DNA of 64,000 nucleotides from an uncultured Tateyamaria sp. Its GTDB lineage: Bacteria; Pseudomonadota; Alphaproteobacteria; Rhodobacterales; Rhodobacteraceae. The stretch is taken from contig NZ_CANNDO010000001.1 of NCBI RefSeq assembly GCF_947503385.1, positions 682,001 to 746,000 on the forward strand, given 5' to 3'. Position 1 is the first letter of the stretch. Every line of letters starts with the position of its first letter. The notes under the pieces are model-generated. The model was not told the DNA's origin. It searched no databases and saw only the letters and a list, made by a program, of their open reading frames with translations. The translations under genes were made by a program, and so were the position numbers. Below are positions 8,400-17,832 of the stretch, piece by piece.

Positions 8400-9941
8400 T
8401 TAGGCCGTCGACATACCACCACGCGTAGCCGTTGGGGCCGACGGCGACATTGAAGTTTGGTCGTTCAAGATCGCCTCGACCGCGTGCCGGGCGGAGAGGG
8501 TCGCCATCGGCACACCGGCACCCGGGTGCGTGCCGCCCCCGGCAAGGTACAGGTTCGATATCGATGTCCGGGCGCGCGGGCGCTTCAGCGCGGCGAACGT
8601 CCCGTGCGGGCTCTGCCCGTAGAGCGCGCCCAGACTGGCCGGGAACATCCTTGCGAACGCTTGGGGCGTTGTCACGGTTTGCACTGTCGGCGTCGGGCTG
8701 AAGGTCATCCCGAAATGCGCCATCTGCTGCGTGATCTGATGAAGCCATTGTGTCAGGTCCTCGGGGTCGGTGGTGTCGTCGGTGGCGGGTGCATTTGTGA
8801 TGATCTCAAACCGTTCGACGGGCGGCGGATCGGTGCCTTGCCCACGGTCGAGCGCACAGATGTAATAGGACGGATGCGCCGGGATGCGGCCCGCCATCAG
8901 GTCCCGGAATTCCCCTTCGGCATCGCCTTGGAAAAACACGTTGTGATGCGCTAGGTCGGCGCGCCCCGGCGTGGCCGCAAAGCTGAGGACGCGGGCAGAA
9001 AAGCTGCGCGGCACTTGGGTGGTCACCTGCGCGATGTGGCGCAAGGCGGGGCCAAGCGCGCCGGTGGCCAGTGCGCGCGGGTCGCCCGCATGAACCAGCA
9101 CGTCGCAGGGCAGGCGGGTCCCGTCCTCAAGACATAGGGCGGCGGCGCGTTCATCCTGTATCTCGACCCGCGCCACATGGGCATTGGTGCGAATGTTGAC
9201 GTCATGGGTGCGTAAAACTGCCGACAACGCCCCGACCAGCCTGTGCATCCCGCCTTGGACGACCCAGACCCCGGCGGCCTCGGCCTGCCAGATCAGCGAC
9301 AGCAGGCCCGGCGCATGGGTCGGGCTGCCACCCACATAGGTCGCGTAGCGGCCAAAAAGCTGGCGCAGTCGCGGATCGTCGAAAGCTGTGCGCAACATCC
9401 CCCTGAGCGTCGACAGGGGTGCCATGGCCGGGATCAGGCCGGGCTGCTTCAGCACGGTTGTCGTCAATGTGGCAAGGCGCGGGTCCGCCGCCTGCATCAT
9501 CGGTTGGTCAAAGGCCGCGAACAGACGCTGCGTCCTGCGGCTGAACCGCTGGAACTGCGCGGCGCTGCGGTTTCCGGCAAAGCGGCGCACGGCCTCCACG
9601 TTCCGGCCTTCGTCACGACACAGGTCAAGCGTGCTGCCATCGGGCCAAAAGTGGCGTGCCAAAAGGTCTTGCTGAACAAGGTTTACGTGGTCATCCAGCC
9701 GTTGGCCCAGCGTTGCAAACAGATCGTCAAACACGTGGCGCATCGTCAGAACGGTGGGGCCTGCATCAATCGGGCCAGCCGCAGACGGAACGGTTCTGAT
9801 CTTGCCCCCTGGCTGTGCGTGCCGTTCAAGCACCGTCACCTGATACCCCGCCGCGCGCAGACGCACCGCACAGGCAAGCCCGGCGATGCCGGCGCCGATG
9901 ATCAGCGCGCGGGGCGCCTGAGGTGTCGGTGTGACCTGCAT
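8400..9941 (-). CDS. crtD: CrtD, methoxyneurosporene / hydroxyneurosporene dehydrogenase
   Basis: 513-aa FAD-dependent 3,4-desaturase of the CrtI family. GAGIAG at 16-21 binds FAD; the C-terminal family signature GGGTHPGAGVPMATLSARHA lies near residue 465-485. Acts after CrtC on the route to spheroidene. Transcribed divergently from crtE and followed by crtC. The intergenic control region carries two PpsR-type palindromes. It is related to CrtI upstream but clearly a separate paralogue. Confidence 0.95.
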   Translation of the reverse strand: MQVTPTPQAPRALIIGAGIAGLACAVRLRAAGYQVTVLERHAQPGGKIRTVPSAAGPIDAGPTVLTMRHVFDDLFATLGQRLDDHVNLVQQDLLARHFWPDGSTLDLCRDEGRNVEAVRRFAGNRSAAQFQRFSRRTQRLFAAFDQPMMQAADPRLATLTTTVLKQPGLIPAMAPLSTLRGMLRTAFDDPRLRQLFGRYATYVGGSPTHAPGLLSLIWQAEAAGVWVVQGGMHRLVGALSAVLRTHDVNIRTNAHVARVEIQDERAAALCLEDGTRLPCDVLVHAGDPRALATGALGPALRHIAQVTTQVPRSFSARVLSFAATPGRADLAHHNVFFQGDAEGEFRDLMAGRIPAHPSYYICALDRGQGTDPPPVERFEIITNAPATDDTTDPEDLTQWLHQITQQMAHFGMTFSPTPTVQTVTTPQAFARMFPASLGALYGQSPHGTFAALKRPRARTSISNLYLAGGGTHPGAGVPMATLSARHAVEAILNDQTSMSPSAPTATRGGMSTA

Positions 9942-9970
9942 GTCCCGATTGTTGACTCACCAAGGCAATG

Positions 9971-10012
9971 TGTCCAGTATGATTTACACTTATGTGTCAG
10001 CAATGTGTGACA
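9971..10012. promoter_or_regulatory. Tandem PpsR/CrtJ-type operators between crtD and crtE
   Basis: Two exact TGT-N12-ACA palindromes: 9971-9988 and 9995-10012, separated by 6 bp. Paired sites in divergent crt promoters are the classical arrangement for cooperative PpsR binding. The right one ends 12 bp before the crtE ribosome binding site, the left one about 30 bp from the crtD start. I could not assign convincing -35/-10 boxes for crtE; for crtD a weak TTGCTG / CATACT pair exists on the minus strand. Confidence 0.82.
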
Positions 10013-10034
10013 TTTTGCAGGTTTGGAGGCCCCC

Positions 10035-10928
10035 ATGGGATTGAGCACTCGGATTGAAACGGCGATCGCAAGCGCCGTCGCGCTCGGTCAGGGGCGCGGT
10101 GCGGATGGCCGTTTTTCGACCCCGCCAAAGCTGGGCGAAGCACTGCACTATGCCACTGCACCCGGTGGGGCGCGGATACGGCCCACCATATGCCTGTCGG
10201 TGGCGATGGCCTGTGGCGATGACCGTCCCGGTCTGTCGGACGCCGCCGCCGCCGCGCTGGAGGTCATTCACTGCGCTTCGCTTGTGCATGATGATCTGCC
10301 CTGTTTCGACGACGCAGATGTGCGGCGCGGCAAACCCAGTGTGCACCGCGCGTTTTCCGAACCGCTGGCGGTGCTGACGGGCGACAGCCTGATTGTCATG
10401 GCATTTGAAATTCTGGCGCGCCAGTCGCATCTGGCGCCCGACCGGGTCACGCAACTGATCCTGACGCTGGCGCAGCGCACGGGTATGCCCGGTGGCATTT
10501 GCGCGGGTCAGGGCTGGGAAAGCGAAGACCAAGTGGATCTGAGCGCCTATCATCAGGCCAAGACCGGCGCGCTGTTCATTGCCGCCACGCAGATGGGGGC
10601 CATTGCCGCCGGGCAAGAGGCGGAGCCGTGGTTCGAATTGGGCGCGCGCATCGGTGAGGCGTTTCAAGTGGCCGATGACTTGCGCGACGCGCTCTACGAT
10701 GCCGAAACGCTGGGCAAGCCCGCCGGGCAGGACGATCTGCATGGGCGCCCCAACGCGGTCACGGAGTTTGGGGTGCAGGGGGCCATTCAGCGCCTCAAGG
10801 ACATTCTGGGCGGTGCGATTTCGTCGATCCCGTCCTGCCCCGGTGAGGCGCAATTGGCCGAGATGGTGCGGATGTATGCCGAACGGCTGACACCTGTCGT
10901 CAGCCCGAGCCGTGTGCCGGGCGAATGA
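10035..10928 (+). CDS. crtE: CrtE, geranylgeranyl diphosphate synthase
   Basis: 297-aa trans-prenyltransferase making GGPP from FPP/DMAPP and IPP, for carotenoids and the bacteriochlorophyll tail. First Asp-rich motif DDLPCFDD (86-93), second DDLRD (214-218). ATG at 10035 is chosen because GGAGG (10025-10029) sits 5 nt upstream; an in-frame TTG at 10023 lies before that site. Stop overlaps the crtF start (ATGA, 10925-10928). Confidence 0.96.
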   Translation: MGLSTRIETAIASAVALGQGRGADGRFSTPPKLGEALHYATAPGGARIRPTICLSVAMACGDDRPGLSDAAAAALEVIHCASLVHDDLPCFDDADVRRGKPSVHRAFSEPLAVLTGDSLIVMAFEILARQSHLAPDRVTQLILTLAQRTGMPGGICAGQGWESEDQVDLSAYHQAKTGALFIAATQMGAIAAGQEAEPWFELGARIGEAFQVADDLRDALYDAETLGKPAGQDDLHGRPNAVTEFGVQGAIQRLKDILGGAISSIPSCPGEAQLAEMVRMYAERLTPVVSPSRVPGE

Positions 10929-12040
10929 CAACGGGCACCCATGATCTGCCGGGATGGCGCGGTGGCTGGCTGAACCGGCTGGTGGCGCGGCCCGGATTTC
11001 AGTCCTGGGCGGCCCGGTTCCCTCTGACCCGTGGACGTGCCCGCGCCGACGGCGCGGCCCTGTTCGAGATCGTGCAGGGATTCGTTCACAGTCAGGTGCT
11101 GATGGCGCTGGTCGAGCTTGATATCCCGCGCCGTCTGCGCGCAGGTCCGCAAGATGCCGAAACCTTGGGCAAGGCCTGTGCCGTTCCCGCTGCGCGAATG
11201 CAGGTGCTGTTGCAGGCAGGGGCCGCGCAGGGATTGCTGAAACGCAAGCGGAGCGGCTATGCCCTTGCCCGCCAAGGGGCGGCGCTGATGGGCGTGCCGG
11301 GGTTGGAGGCGATGATTCGTCACCACAAGGCGTTCTATGACGATCTGCGTGATCCGGTTGCACTGCTGCGGGGCCAGGAAGAGACCCAATTGTCCCGCTT
11401 CTGGCCCTATGTCTTTGGTGGTGAAATCGACCCGGCTGAAGCCGCGACATATTCCGACCTTATGGCGCAATCGCAGCGCCTCGTTGCCGAAGACACGCTG
11501 CGCGCAGTGTCGTTCAAAGATGTGGCGCACCTGATGGATATCGGCGGCGGCACAGGGGCCTTTCTCGAAGCTGCGGGGGCGACCGCACCGCAGATGGAGA
11601 TGACGCTTTTTGATCTGCCGCAGGTGGTGCCGGAGGCGCAGGCGCGGTTCGACGCGGCGGGCATGGCCGACCGTGTGCAGATTGTGCCGGGGTCGTTTCG
11701 GGATCAGCCACTGCCAACGGGGGCGGACGCCATTTCGCTGGTGCGAGTGCTGTACGACCATGCTGATGACACCGTGCGTGATCTGTTGGGCAAAGTGTAT
11801 GACGCCCTGCCTCCGGGCGGGCGGTTGATCGTGTCCGAGCCGATGGGCGGCGGCGCAAAGCCAGACCGCGCAGGCGACGTGTACTTTGCCTTCTACACCA
11901 TGGCGATGCAGACGGGGCGGGCACGCTCCGCCGCTGAGATCAGCGCATTGCTGCGCGCGGCGGGTTTTGCACAGATCAAGAGCGGGGCACCGGCGCGGGC
12001 CTATGTCACGCGGGTCGTCACGGCTGCCCGTCCAGCCTGA
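10925..12040 (+). CDS. crtF: CrtF, demethylspheroidene O-methyltransferase
   Basis: 371-aa SAM-dependent O-methyltransferase that methylates the 1-hydroxy group of the carotenoid. The SAM-binding motif DIGGGTGAF is at 205-213; an N-terminal dimerisation/winged-helix domain (about 45-120) is typical of this plant-OMT-like family. Coupled to crtE by a 4-nt overlap. Followed by the bchC control region; transcripts from crtEF can run on into bchCXYZ-puf as in the Rhodobacter superoperon. Confidence 0.95.
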   Translation: MTTGTHDLPGWRGGWLNRLVARPGFQSWAARFPLTRGRARADGAALFEIVQGFVHSQVLMALVELDIPRRLRAGPQDAETLGKACAVPAARMQVLLQAGAAQGLLKRKRSGYALARQGAALMGVPGLEAMIRHHKAFYDDLRDPVALLRGQEETQLSRFWPYVFGGEIDPAEAATYSDLMAQSQRLVAEDTLRAVSFKDVAHLMDIGGGTGAFLEAAGATAPQMEMTLFDLPQVVPEAQARFDAAGMADRVQIVPGSFRDQPLPTGADAISLVRVLYDHADDTVRDLLGKVYDALPPGGRLIVSEPMGGGAKPDRAGDVYFAFYTMAMQTGRARSAAEISALLRAAGFAQIKSGAPARAYVTRVVTAARPA

Positions 12041-12063
12041 TTGACACTGACATGCCACGAAAG

Positions 12064-12107
12064 TGTCTATTATAATTGACACATCCGTTTGTCTAATTAG
12101 AATGACA
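12064..12107. promoter_or_regulatory. Tandem PpsR/CrtJ-type operators before bchC
   Basis: Two exact TGT-N12-ACA palindromes, both starting TGTCTA: 12064-12081 and 12090-12107, separated by 8 bp. In R. capsulatus the bchC promoter is covered by two such palindromes 8 bp apart that bind CrtJ cooperatively and overlie the -35 and -10 boxes. The arrangement here is the same: the first overlaps the predicted -35, the second the predicted -10. Confidence 0.88.
12076..12103 (+). promoter_or_regulatory. Predicted sigma70-type promoter of bchC
   Basis: Perfect -35 TTGACA (12076-12081), 16-bp spacer, -10 TAGAAT (12098-12103). Start site expected near 12110, giving a leader of about 70 nt before the TTG start of bchC. 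Both boxes lie within PpsR-type palindromes, so the repressor would exclude RNA polymerase. Confidence 0.7.
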
Positions 12108-12180
12108 CTAAGCAAAACAGCCGCCCTGAGTCTTTTCGACACAAGACACATGGAATGCGGCATCTGACACGGAGACCAAC

Positions 12181-13116
12181 TTGGACACCGCTGCCGTTCT
12201 GTTGAAAGGTCCCAAGGACCTCGACATCGATACCCTGGCGCTCAACGCGCCGGGACCGGCAGACCTTGTCGTAGACATTGCCCATTCCGGCATCTCCACC
12301 GGCACGGAAAAGCTGTTCTGGTCAGGCGAAATGCCACCTTTTCCCGGCATGGGCTATCCGCTGGTGCCCGGTTACGAGGCCGCAGGCGAGGTCGTCGAGG
12401 CGGGCAATCTGACGGGGTTCAAGCCCGGCGATCACGTCTTTGTCCCCGGTGCCAATTGCTATGAAGGTGCGTTTGGTCTGTTTGGTGGTGCGGCCCGGAG
12501 GGTTGTCACTGACAGCGAACGCGTGACGCGAATCGATGCGGGCTTTGGTCCCGAAGGGGCGCTGCTGGCGCTGGCCGCCACGGCACGCCACGCGATGGCG
12601 GGCATGAACAAGGCCGTGCCGGACCTGATCATCGGCCACGGGGTGCTGGGCCGCTTGCTGGCCCGGTTGACCATCGCATCCGGCGCGCCCGCGCCGACCG
12701 TTTGGGAGATCGACCCCGACCGCCGCAGCGGTGCGACGGGCTACGAGGTCATCGACCCCGAAATGGATCCCCGCCGCGATTACAATTCGATCTACGACGC
12801 GTCCGGTCAGGGCGCGCTGCTGAATGATCTGGTGGGCCGCATCGCCAAGGGTGGCGAGATCGTGTTGGCCGGGTTCTATACGGCGCCGCTCAGCTTTGCC
12901 TTTCCGCCCGCATTCATGAAGGAGGCGCGGTTCCGCGTGGCCGCTGAATGGACGCGCGATGACCTCGCCGCGACCCGCGCGCTGGTGGAATGCGGCGCGC
13001 TGCGCCTTGACGGATTGATCACACACACACGGCCTGCTGCGGATGCACGGGCCGCCTATGAACAGGCATTCACCGATGGGGCCTGCCTAAAAATGATTTT
13101 GGATTGGGAGCACTGA
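12181..13116 (+). CDS. bchC: BchC, bacteriochlorophyllide dehydrogenase
   Basis: 311-aa zinc-alcohol-dehydrogenase-type enzyme that oxidises the C3 1-hydroxyethyl group to acetyl, late in bacteriochlorophyllide a synthesis. The N-terminal family signature [20 protein letters not shown] is present near residues 38-57. Starts with TTG; GGAGA lies 5 nt upstream (12171-12175) and the N terminus then matches the family length. First gene of bchC-bchX-bchY-bchZ-puf. Confidence 0.95.
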   Translation: MDTAAVLLKGPKDLDIDTLALNAPGPADLVVDIAHSGISTGTEKLFWSGEMPPFPGMGYPLVPGYEAAGEVVEAGNLTGFKPGDHVFVPGANCYEGAFGLFGGAARRVVTDSERVTRIDAGFGPEGALLALAATARHAMAGMNKAVPDLIIGHGVLGRLLARLTIASGAPAPTVWEIDPDRRSGATGYEVIDPEMDPRRDYNSIYDASGQGALLNDLVGRIAKGGEIVLAGFYTAPLSFAFPPAFMKEARFRVAAEWTRDDLAATRALVECGALRLDGLITHTRPAADARAAYEQAFTDGACLKMILDWEH

Positions 13117-13119
13117 ACG

Positions 13120-14121
13120 ATGAAAGACGAGGTTCCTAATCTCAAGGATTTCGATCAACGCCTGCGCGACGAGGCAAACGAGGATTTGGCCGACGTGCTG
13201 CCCGCAGAGGCCACAAAGGACACCCAGATCATCGCGATCTATGGCAAAGGCGGGATCGGCAAGTCGTTCACGTTGGCCAATCTCAGCCACATGATGGCCG
13301 AACAGGGCAAGCGCGTGCTGCTGATCGGGTGCGACCCAAAATCGGACACCACATCGCTGCTCTTTGGTGGCAAGGCGTGCCCGACCATCATCGAAACCTC
13401 GACCCGCAAGAAACTCGCAGGCGAAGAGGTGCAGATCGGCGATGTGTGTTTCAAGCGCGGCGGCGTCTTTGCAATGGAACTGGGCGGGCCCGAAGTGGGT
13501 CGCGGCTGCGGTGGCCGGGGGATCATCCATGGCTTTGAACTCCTCGAAAAACTTGGCTTCCACGATTGGGATTTTGACTATGTCCTCCTGGATTTTCTCG
13601 GAGACGTTGTCTGTGGCGGCTTTGGCCTGCCCATCGCGCGGGACATGGCTCAGAAAGTGATCCTTGTGGGGTCGAACGATTTGCAGTCGCTCTATGTGGC
13701 CAACAACGTCTGTTCGGCGGTGGAATATTTCCGCAAGCTGGGTGGCAACGTTGGTGTCGCGGGACTTGTCATCAACAAGGATGACGGGTCGGGCGAGGCG
13801 CAGGCCTTTGCCAAGGCCGTTGATATTCCGGTTCTGGCGTCGATCCCGCAGGACGATGACCTGCGCAAGAAATCCGCCAACTACCAGATTGTCGGCACCG
13901 CCGAGAGCCAGTGGGGTGCACTGTTTGCCGAACTGGGTGTGAACGTGGCCGCAGCCCCGCCGGTGCGCCCGGCACCCTTGTCTCAGGATGGGTTGCTGGA
14001 GCTGTTCGATGGGTCCGAAACCGGTGCCGGAGTGGTGCTGGAGCCTGCAACCGACACGGATATGCGCGGCAAGAACGCAGCGCCCAAGGAATCGCTTGAG
14101 GTGATCTATGACGACGCATGA
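13120..14121 (+). CDS. bchX: BchX, chlorophyllide reductase iron protein
   Basis: 333-aa NifH-like ATPase that donates electrons to BchYZ for reduction of ring B of chlorophyllide a. P-loop GKGGIGKS at 42-49; the two cysteines ligating the intersubunit [4Fe-4S] cluster are Cys130 (VGRGCGGRG) and Cys165 (GDVVCGGFG). Begins 3 nt after the bchC stop. Its last 14 nt overlap the start of a 65-codon ORF that separates it from bchY. Confidence 0.97.
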   Translation: MKDEVPNLKDFDQRLRDEANEDLADVLPAEATKDTQIIAIYGKGGIGKSFTLANLSHMMAEQGKRVLLIGCDPKSDTTSLLFGGKACPTIIETSTRKKLAGEEVQIGDVCFKRGGVFAMELGGPEVGRGCGGRGIIHGFELLEKLGFHDWDFDYVLLDFLGDVVCGGFGLPIARDMAQKVILVGSNDLQSLYVANNVCSAVEYFRKLGGNVGVAGLVINKDDGSGEAQAFAKAVDIPVLASIPQDDDLRKKSANYQIVGTAESQWGALFAELGVNVAAAPPVRPAPLSQDGLLELFDGSETGAGVVLEPATDTDMRGKNAAPKESLEVIYDDA

Positions 14122-14305
14122 CGCCCTTCAGCGCAGCGATGTTGCTGTTGCGGAAACATATCGGTTGCTGAACGACAGCAAGACCATGATCGGCGTTGCC
14201 CGGTTGCAGTTGCGGGAATCCATCGCGCGTTCTGCCCAGTTCATAGATGACCACAGAACGTTCACCCGGGTGCTTGATGACGTCCGCAGGCAGATCGCGG
14301 AATGA
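14108..14305 (+). CDS. Small 65-aa protein of unknown function between bchX and bchY
   Basis: 65-residue ORF, predicted mostly alpha-helical and rich in Arg, Asp and Gln (RLQLRESIARSAQFIDDHR), without Cys, signal peptide or membrane segment. It starts 14 nt before the bchX stop and its own stop overlaps the bchY start (ATGA, 14302-14305), so ribosomes finishing bchX could pass through it to bchY. In Rhodobacter bchX and bchY are adjacent as far as I know, so this is an insertion. No family recognised; it may be a clade-specific accessory of chlorophyllide reductase or simply a coupling ORF. Confidence 0.65.
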   Translation: MTTHDALQRSDVAVAETYRLLNDSKTMIGVARLQLRESIARSAQFIDDHRTFTRVLDDVRRQIAE

Positions 14306-15870
14306 GCGCAAAGGTCACATATGACGCCGCCGACGCGGTGGAGGTGACCAAGGGCCACCCGCGCGAGGCAGAGATGCCCGTGGGCACTGCCCCTGTGGAC
14401 GGTCTTGGGTGCCACTCTGGTTCGGACATGGAAAAGGCCGCCCGAATGGCCGGCAATTCCGAGATGCTGGACAAATTCGCCGCCGATTACCCACAAGGTC
14501 CACATGACAAGCCGCAGTCGATGTGTCCGGCCTTCGGGTCATTGCGTGTCGGATTGCGGATGCGCCGGGTGGCGACCGTGCTGTCCGGGTCGGCTTGCTG
14601 TGTCTATGGCCTGACCTTTGTGAGCCACTTTTACGGGGCGCGCCGGTCGGTTGGCTATGTGCCGTTCAATTCTGAAACACTGGTGACTGGCAAGCTGTTT
14701 GAGGACATCCGCGAAAGCGTGCATGACCTCGCCGATCCCGAGAAATTCGACGCTATCGTGGTGACGAACCTCTGCGTTCCCACCGCCTCTGGTGTGCCGT
14801 TGCGGCTGTTGCCCAACGAAATCAACGGTGTCCGGATCGTCGGGATCGACGTGCCGGGATTTGGTATTCCCACTCATGCCGAGGCCAAGGACGTTCTGGC
14901 CGGGGCGATGCTGAACTATGCCCGCGCCGAAGCAGAGGCGGGGCCGGTGGCCGCTCCCGTGGGTGGGAAGTCTGACCGCCCGACCGTGGCGCTGCTGGGC
15001 GAGATGTTCCCGGCGGACCCGATGATGATCGGGCAGATGCTGGCACCTTTGGGGTTGGCGGCGGGACCTGTCGTGCCGTGCCGCGAGTGGCGCGAGCTTT
15101 ATGCCGCCCTGGATTCGTCCGTCGTGGCAGCGGTGCATCCGTTCTACACGGCAGCGGTGCGCGAATTTCAGGCGGCCGGTCGTCCCGTGGTCGGGTCCGC
15201 GCCTGTGGGCCGTGACGGCACTGCCGCGTGGCTCAAGGCCATCGGCGCGGCAAATGGCTGTTCTGCGGAACAGATCGCGGCGGCGCAGAACGCCGTGCTG
15301 CCTGCAATCGCCGGCGCGTTGGCGGCCACGCCGATCAAGGGCACGATCACGCTGTCTGGTTACGAAGGCTCCGAGTTGCTGGTCGCGCGCCTGCTGATCG
15401 AAAGCGGGGCCGAGGTGCCATATGTGGGCACGGCCTGCCCGCGCACCCCGTGGAATGCGGACGATCAGGCATGGCTGGAAGCTAAGGGCGTGAAGGTGAC
15501 ATTCCGCGCGTCTCTCGAAGATGATTGTGCCGCGATGGAAGCGGTCAAGCCGGACCTTGCTATCGGGACCACCCCGGTGGTGCAGAGGGCCAAGGAACTG
15601 GGCGTGCCCGGTCTCTACTTTACCAACCTGATTTCAGCGCGGCCCCTGATGGGCGTCGCCGGTGCCGGGTCGCTGGCACAGGTCATCAACGCGGCGATCG
15701 CCAACAAGGGACGCATGGATCACATGCGCGACTTCTTTGAAGGCGTCGGCGAAGGCGACACTGCCGGTGTCTGGGAAGGTGAGCCGAACCTGCGGCCCGA
15801 TTTCCGGGCGCAGAACTTGAAGAAACTGGAACGCCAGCAGAAGGCCGCGAAGGCGGCGGAGATGATCTGA
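14302..15870 (+). CDS. bchY: BchY, chlorophyllide reductase subunit
   Basis: 522-aa NifD-like subunit of the BchYZ heterotetramer that reduces chlorophyllide a. Candidate [4Fe-4S] ligands are Cys37 (GLGCHSG), Cys75 (SMCPAFG) and Cys99/Cys100 (SGSACCVYG). Length agrees with the family. Translation is coupled to the 65-aa ORF upstream by ATGA. It is followed by an 88-nt gap to bchZ that holds a 31-codon ORF. Confidence 0.96.
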   Translation: MSAKVTYDAADAVEVTKGHPREAEMPVGTAPVDGLGCHSGSDMEKAARMAGNSEMLDKFAADYPQGPHDKPQSMCPAFGSLRVGLRMRRVATVLSGSACCVYGLTFVSHFYGARRSVGYVPFNSETLVTGKLFEDIRESVHDLADPEKFDAIVVTNLCVPTASGVPLRLLPNEINGVRIVGIDVPGFGIPTHAEAKDVLAGAMLNYARAEAEAGPVAAPVGGKSDRPTVALLGEMFPADPMMIGQMLAPLGLAAGPVVPCREWRELYAALDSSVVAAVHPFYTAAVREFQAAGRPVVGSAPVGRDGTAAWLKAIGAANGCSAEQIAAAQNAVLPAIAGALAATPIKGTITLSGYEGSELLVARLLIESGAEVPYVGTACPRTPWNADDQAWLEAKGVKVTFRASLEDDCAAMEAVKPDLAIGTTPVVQRAKELGVPGLYFTNLISARPLMGVAGAGSLAQVINAAIANKGRMDHMRDFFEGVGEGDTAGVWEGEPNLRPDFRAQNLKKLERQQKAAKAAEMI

Positions 15871-15965
15871 TGGTTTGGCGCGATGCCTCATCGGTCCGGG
15901 TCCGGACCTCTTCGGCGGATGAAGGCGCGGCGCGCCTGAAGACGCATGGGAGGTGGCTATGCTGA
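15870..15965 (+). CDS. Possible 31-aa coupling ORF between bchY and bchZ
   Basis: An ATG at 15870 shares its A with the bchY stop (TGATG) and opens a 31-codon frame that ends at 15963-15965, 6 nt inside bchZ. It thus spans the whole bchY-bchZ gap and carries the bchZ ribosome binding site in its last codons. The peptide ([10 protein letters not shown]...THGRWLC) shows no family resemblance. It may only keep ribosomes moving across the gap; it could also be chance. Confidence 0.3.
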   Translation: MVWRDASSVRVRTSSADEGAARLKTHGRWLC

Positions 15966-17449
15966 TCATGGACCACGATCGGGCTGGCGGGTATTGGGGC
16001 GCTGTATACGCATTCTGTGCCGTAAAAGGCCTGCAATGTGTGATCGACGGCCCTGTGGGCTGCGAGAACCTGCCGGTGACCTCTGTGCTGCACTACACGG
16101 ATGCATTGCCGCCACATGAGTTGCCCATTGTGACCACGGGTCTGGGCGAGGAAGAGCTGGGCCGGGACGGCACCGAAGGTGCCATGAAAAGGGCTTGGGG
16201 CACGCTGGACCCGGCTTTGCCTGCGGTTGTTGTGACCGGTTCAATCGCCGAGATGATCGGCGGGGGTGTCACCCCCCAAGGCACAAACATTCAGAGATTC
16301 CTGCCACGCACCATTGATGAGGATCAATGGGAAGCGGCGGATCGGGCGATGACCTGGATCTTTACCGAGTTCGGTATGACCAAGGGTCGGATGCCGCCCG
16401 AGAAGAAACGCGAGGAAGGTGCGCGTCCTCGCGTTAACATCCTCGGCCCGATGTACGGCACGTTCAACATGCCGTCCGATCTGGCCGAGATCCGCAGACT
16501 GGTCGAAGGGATCGGCTGCGAGGTCAACATGGTTATGCCGTTGGGCGCGCATGTGGCCGAAATGAGAGATTTGGTAAATGCGGATGTCAACATCTGCATG
16601 TACCGCGAGTTCGGGCGCGGGTTGTGCGAGCTTCTTGCCAAGCCGTATTTACAAGCCCCGATAGGGGTCGAGAGTACCACCAAGTTCCTGCGCGCACTGG
16701 GGACCTTGGTGGGCCTCGACCCCGAACCTTTTATCCAGCGCGAGAAGCATTCGACGCTGAAGCCTGTCTGGGACCTGTGGCGGTCCGTGACGCAGGATTT
16801 CTTTGCCACCGCGAGCTTTGCGGTTGTGGCGAACGAGACCTATGCCCGAGGTATCCGGCTGTTCCTCGAAGAGGATATGGGCCTGCCTTGCGCCTTTGCC
16901 GTGGCGCGCGTGGCGGGCAAGAAGACCAACAACGAAGAGGTGCGCGCCTGGATGGCGCAAAAACGACCGCTCGTTGTGTTCGGGTCGATCAACGAAAAGA
17001 TGTATCTGGCCGAATTGAAGGGCGGGCACGGGCCGTCGCCTGCGTTCATCGCTGCCTCGTTCCCCGGTGCCGCGATCCGGCGGCACACCGGCACGCCGAT
17101 GATGGGCTATGCAGGGGCCACGTATCTGATTCAGGAGGTCTGCAACGGCCTCTTTGACGCTCTGTTTCACATTCTGCCTCTGGCCACCGACATGGATGCC
17201 GCCGAGGCCACACCGACGACCCTGCGCCGCGACTTCCCTTGGGATGCCGATGCGCAGGCCATGCTTGACCGGATTGTCGAGCAGCACCCCATCCTGACCC
17301 GTATTTCCGCCGCCAAGACATTGCGTGATGCCGCTGAGCAAGCAGCGCTGGACGCAGGTGCGGACCGGGTTGTGATCGAGACCGTGCGCGCACTTGATCC
17401 CGCTTTGGCGGGGTCGTCAGACCCAGTTTCCGAGGGAGGAACATCATGA
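15959..17449 (+). CDS. bchZ: BchZ, chlorophyllide reductase subunit
   Basis: 496-aa NifK-like partner of BchY carrying part of the catalytic interface. Cys35 in GPVGCENLP is the expected cluster ligand. ATG at 15959 ([14 protein letters not shown]) is preceded by GGAGG (15949-15953, 5-nt spacing); a GTG two codons upstream is unlikely. The stop overlaps the pufQ start (ATGA, 17446-17449), linking bacteriochlorophyll synthesis directly to the puf operon. Confidence 0.96.
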   Translation: MLIMDHDRAGGYWGAVYAFCAVKGLQCVIDGPVGCENLPVTSVLHYTDALPPHELPIVTTGLGEEELGRDGTEGAMKRAWGTLDPALPAVVVTGSIAEMIGGGVTPQGTNIQRFLPRTIDEDQWEAADRAMTWIFTEFGMTKGRMPPEKKREEGARPRVNILGPMYGTFNMPSDLAEIRRLVEGIGCEVNMVMPLGAHVAEMRDLVNADVNICMYREFGRGLCELLAKPYLQAPIGVESTTKFLRALGTLVGLDPEPFIQREKHSTLKPVWDLWRSVTQDFFATASFAVVANETYARGIRLFLEEDMGLPCAFAVARVAGKKTNNEEVRAWMAQKRPLVVFGSINEKMYLAELKGGHGPSPAFIAASFPGAAIRRHTGTPMMGYAGATYLIQEVCNGLFDALFHILPLATDMDAAEATPTTLRRDFPWDADAQAMLDRIVEQHPILTRISAAKTLRDAAEQAALDAGADRVVIETVRALDPALAGSSDPVSEGGTS

Positions 17450-17673
17450 CTGACATGACGTCCAATATGGCCGCCGAGACGCCGAAAAAGCGCGCCGGTA
17501 TCAAGACCGAATTCATGGTCTATTTCGCCATTATCTTTGTGGCAACGCTGCCGCTGGCCTGCCTGACATGGGCACTGGCCGCGATCAAATCGCGTTCGTT
17601 CACAGACAAGGGGCCGATGGCCCGGGCCTGGACCCAAGCGCGGATCATCACGCCGATGATCTTCAACGCTTGA
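17446..17673 (+). CDS. pufQ: PufQ, bacteriochlorophyll-related membrane protein
   Basis: 75-aa protein with one hydrophobic segment (about residues 23-45) and a basic C-terminal half. PufQ is tied to bacteriochlorophyll supply for assembly of the antenna and reaction centre. GGGAGGA stands about 8 nt before the ATG, which overlaps the bchZ stop. It is separated from pufB by 159 nt containing stem-loops. Confidence 0.93.
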   Translation: MTDMTSNMAAETPKKRAGIKTEFMVYFAIIFVATLPLACLTWALAAIKSRSFTDKGPMARAWTQARIITPMIFNA

Positions 17674-17832
17674 TCGGCAAACAGACACATACCGAATTTC
17701 TCAGCTGTCGTGCGCCTGCTGAGACATCGAACTGGACGCCTGGCAACAGGTGGACAGAGCCCGGAGGGGGCGACCCCAAAGGACCCGGCCGCGGGGAGCG
17801 CGGCGTCAGCATAACGTTCCGGAGGAATATTT
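17674..17832 (+). other. pufQ-pufB intercistronic leader with three small stem-loops
   Basis: No gene seen. Three inverted repeats: CTCAGC (17700-17705) with GCTGAG (17718-17723); CCTG-GCAA-CAGG (17740-17751), a GNRA tetraloop; and GCCGCG (17788-17793) with CGCGGC (17799-17804). The pufB ribosome binding site GGAGGA follows at 17821-17826. In Rhodobacter this segment is where the long bchZ-pufQ transcript is cut to yield stable pufBA mRNA; a similar role is inferred. Confidence 0.5.

Noticed and set aside
8374-8748. N-terminal extension of the crtC frame to 8748
   Set aside because: It would overlap crtD by about 350 nt and most of it (beyond the last 20-25 residues) has no family resemblance; only the part nearest to 8373 is kept as a question.
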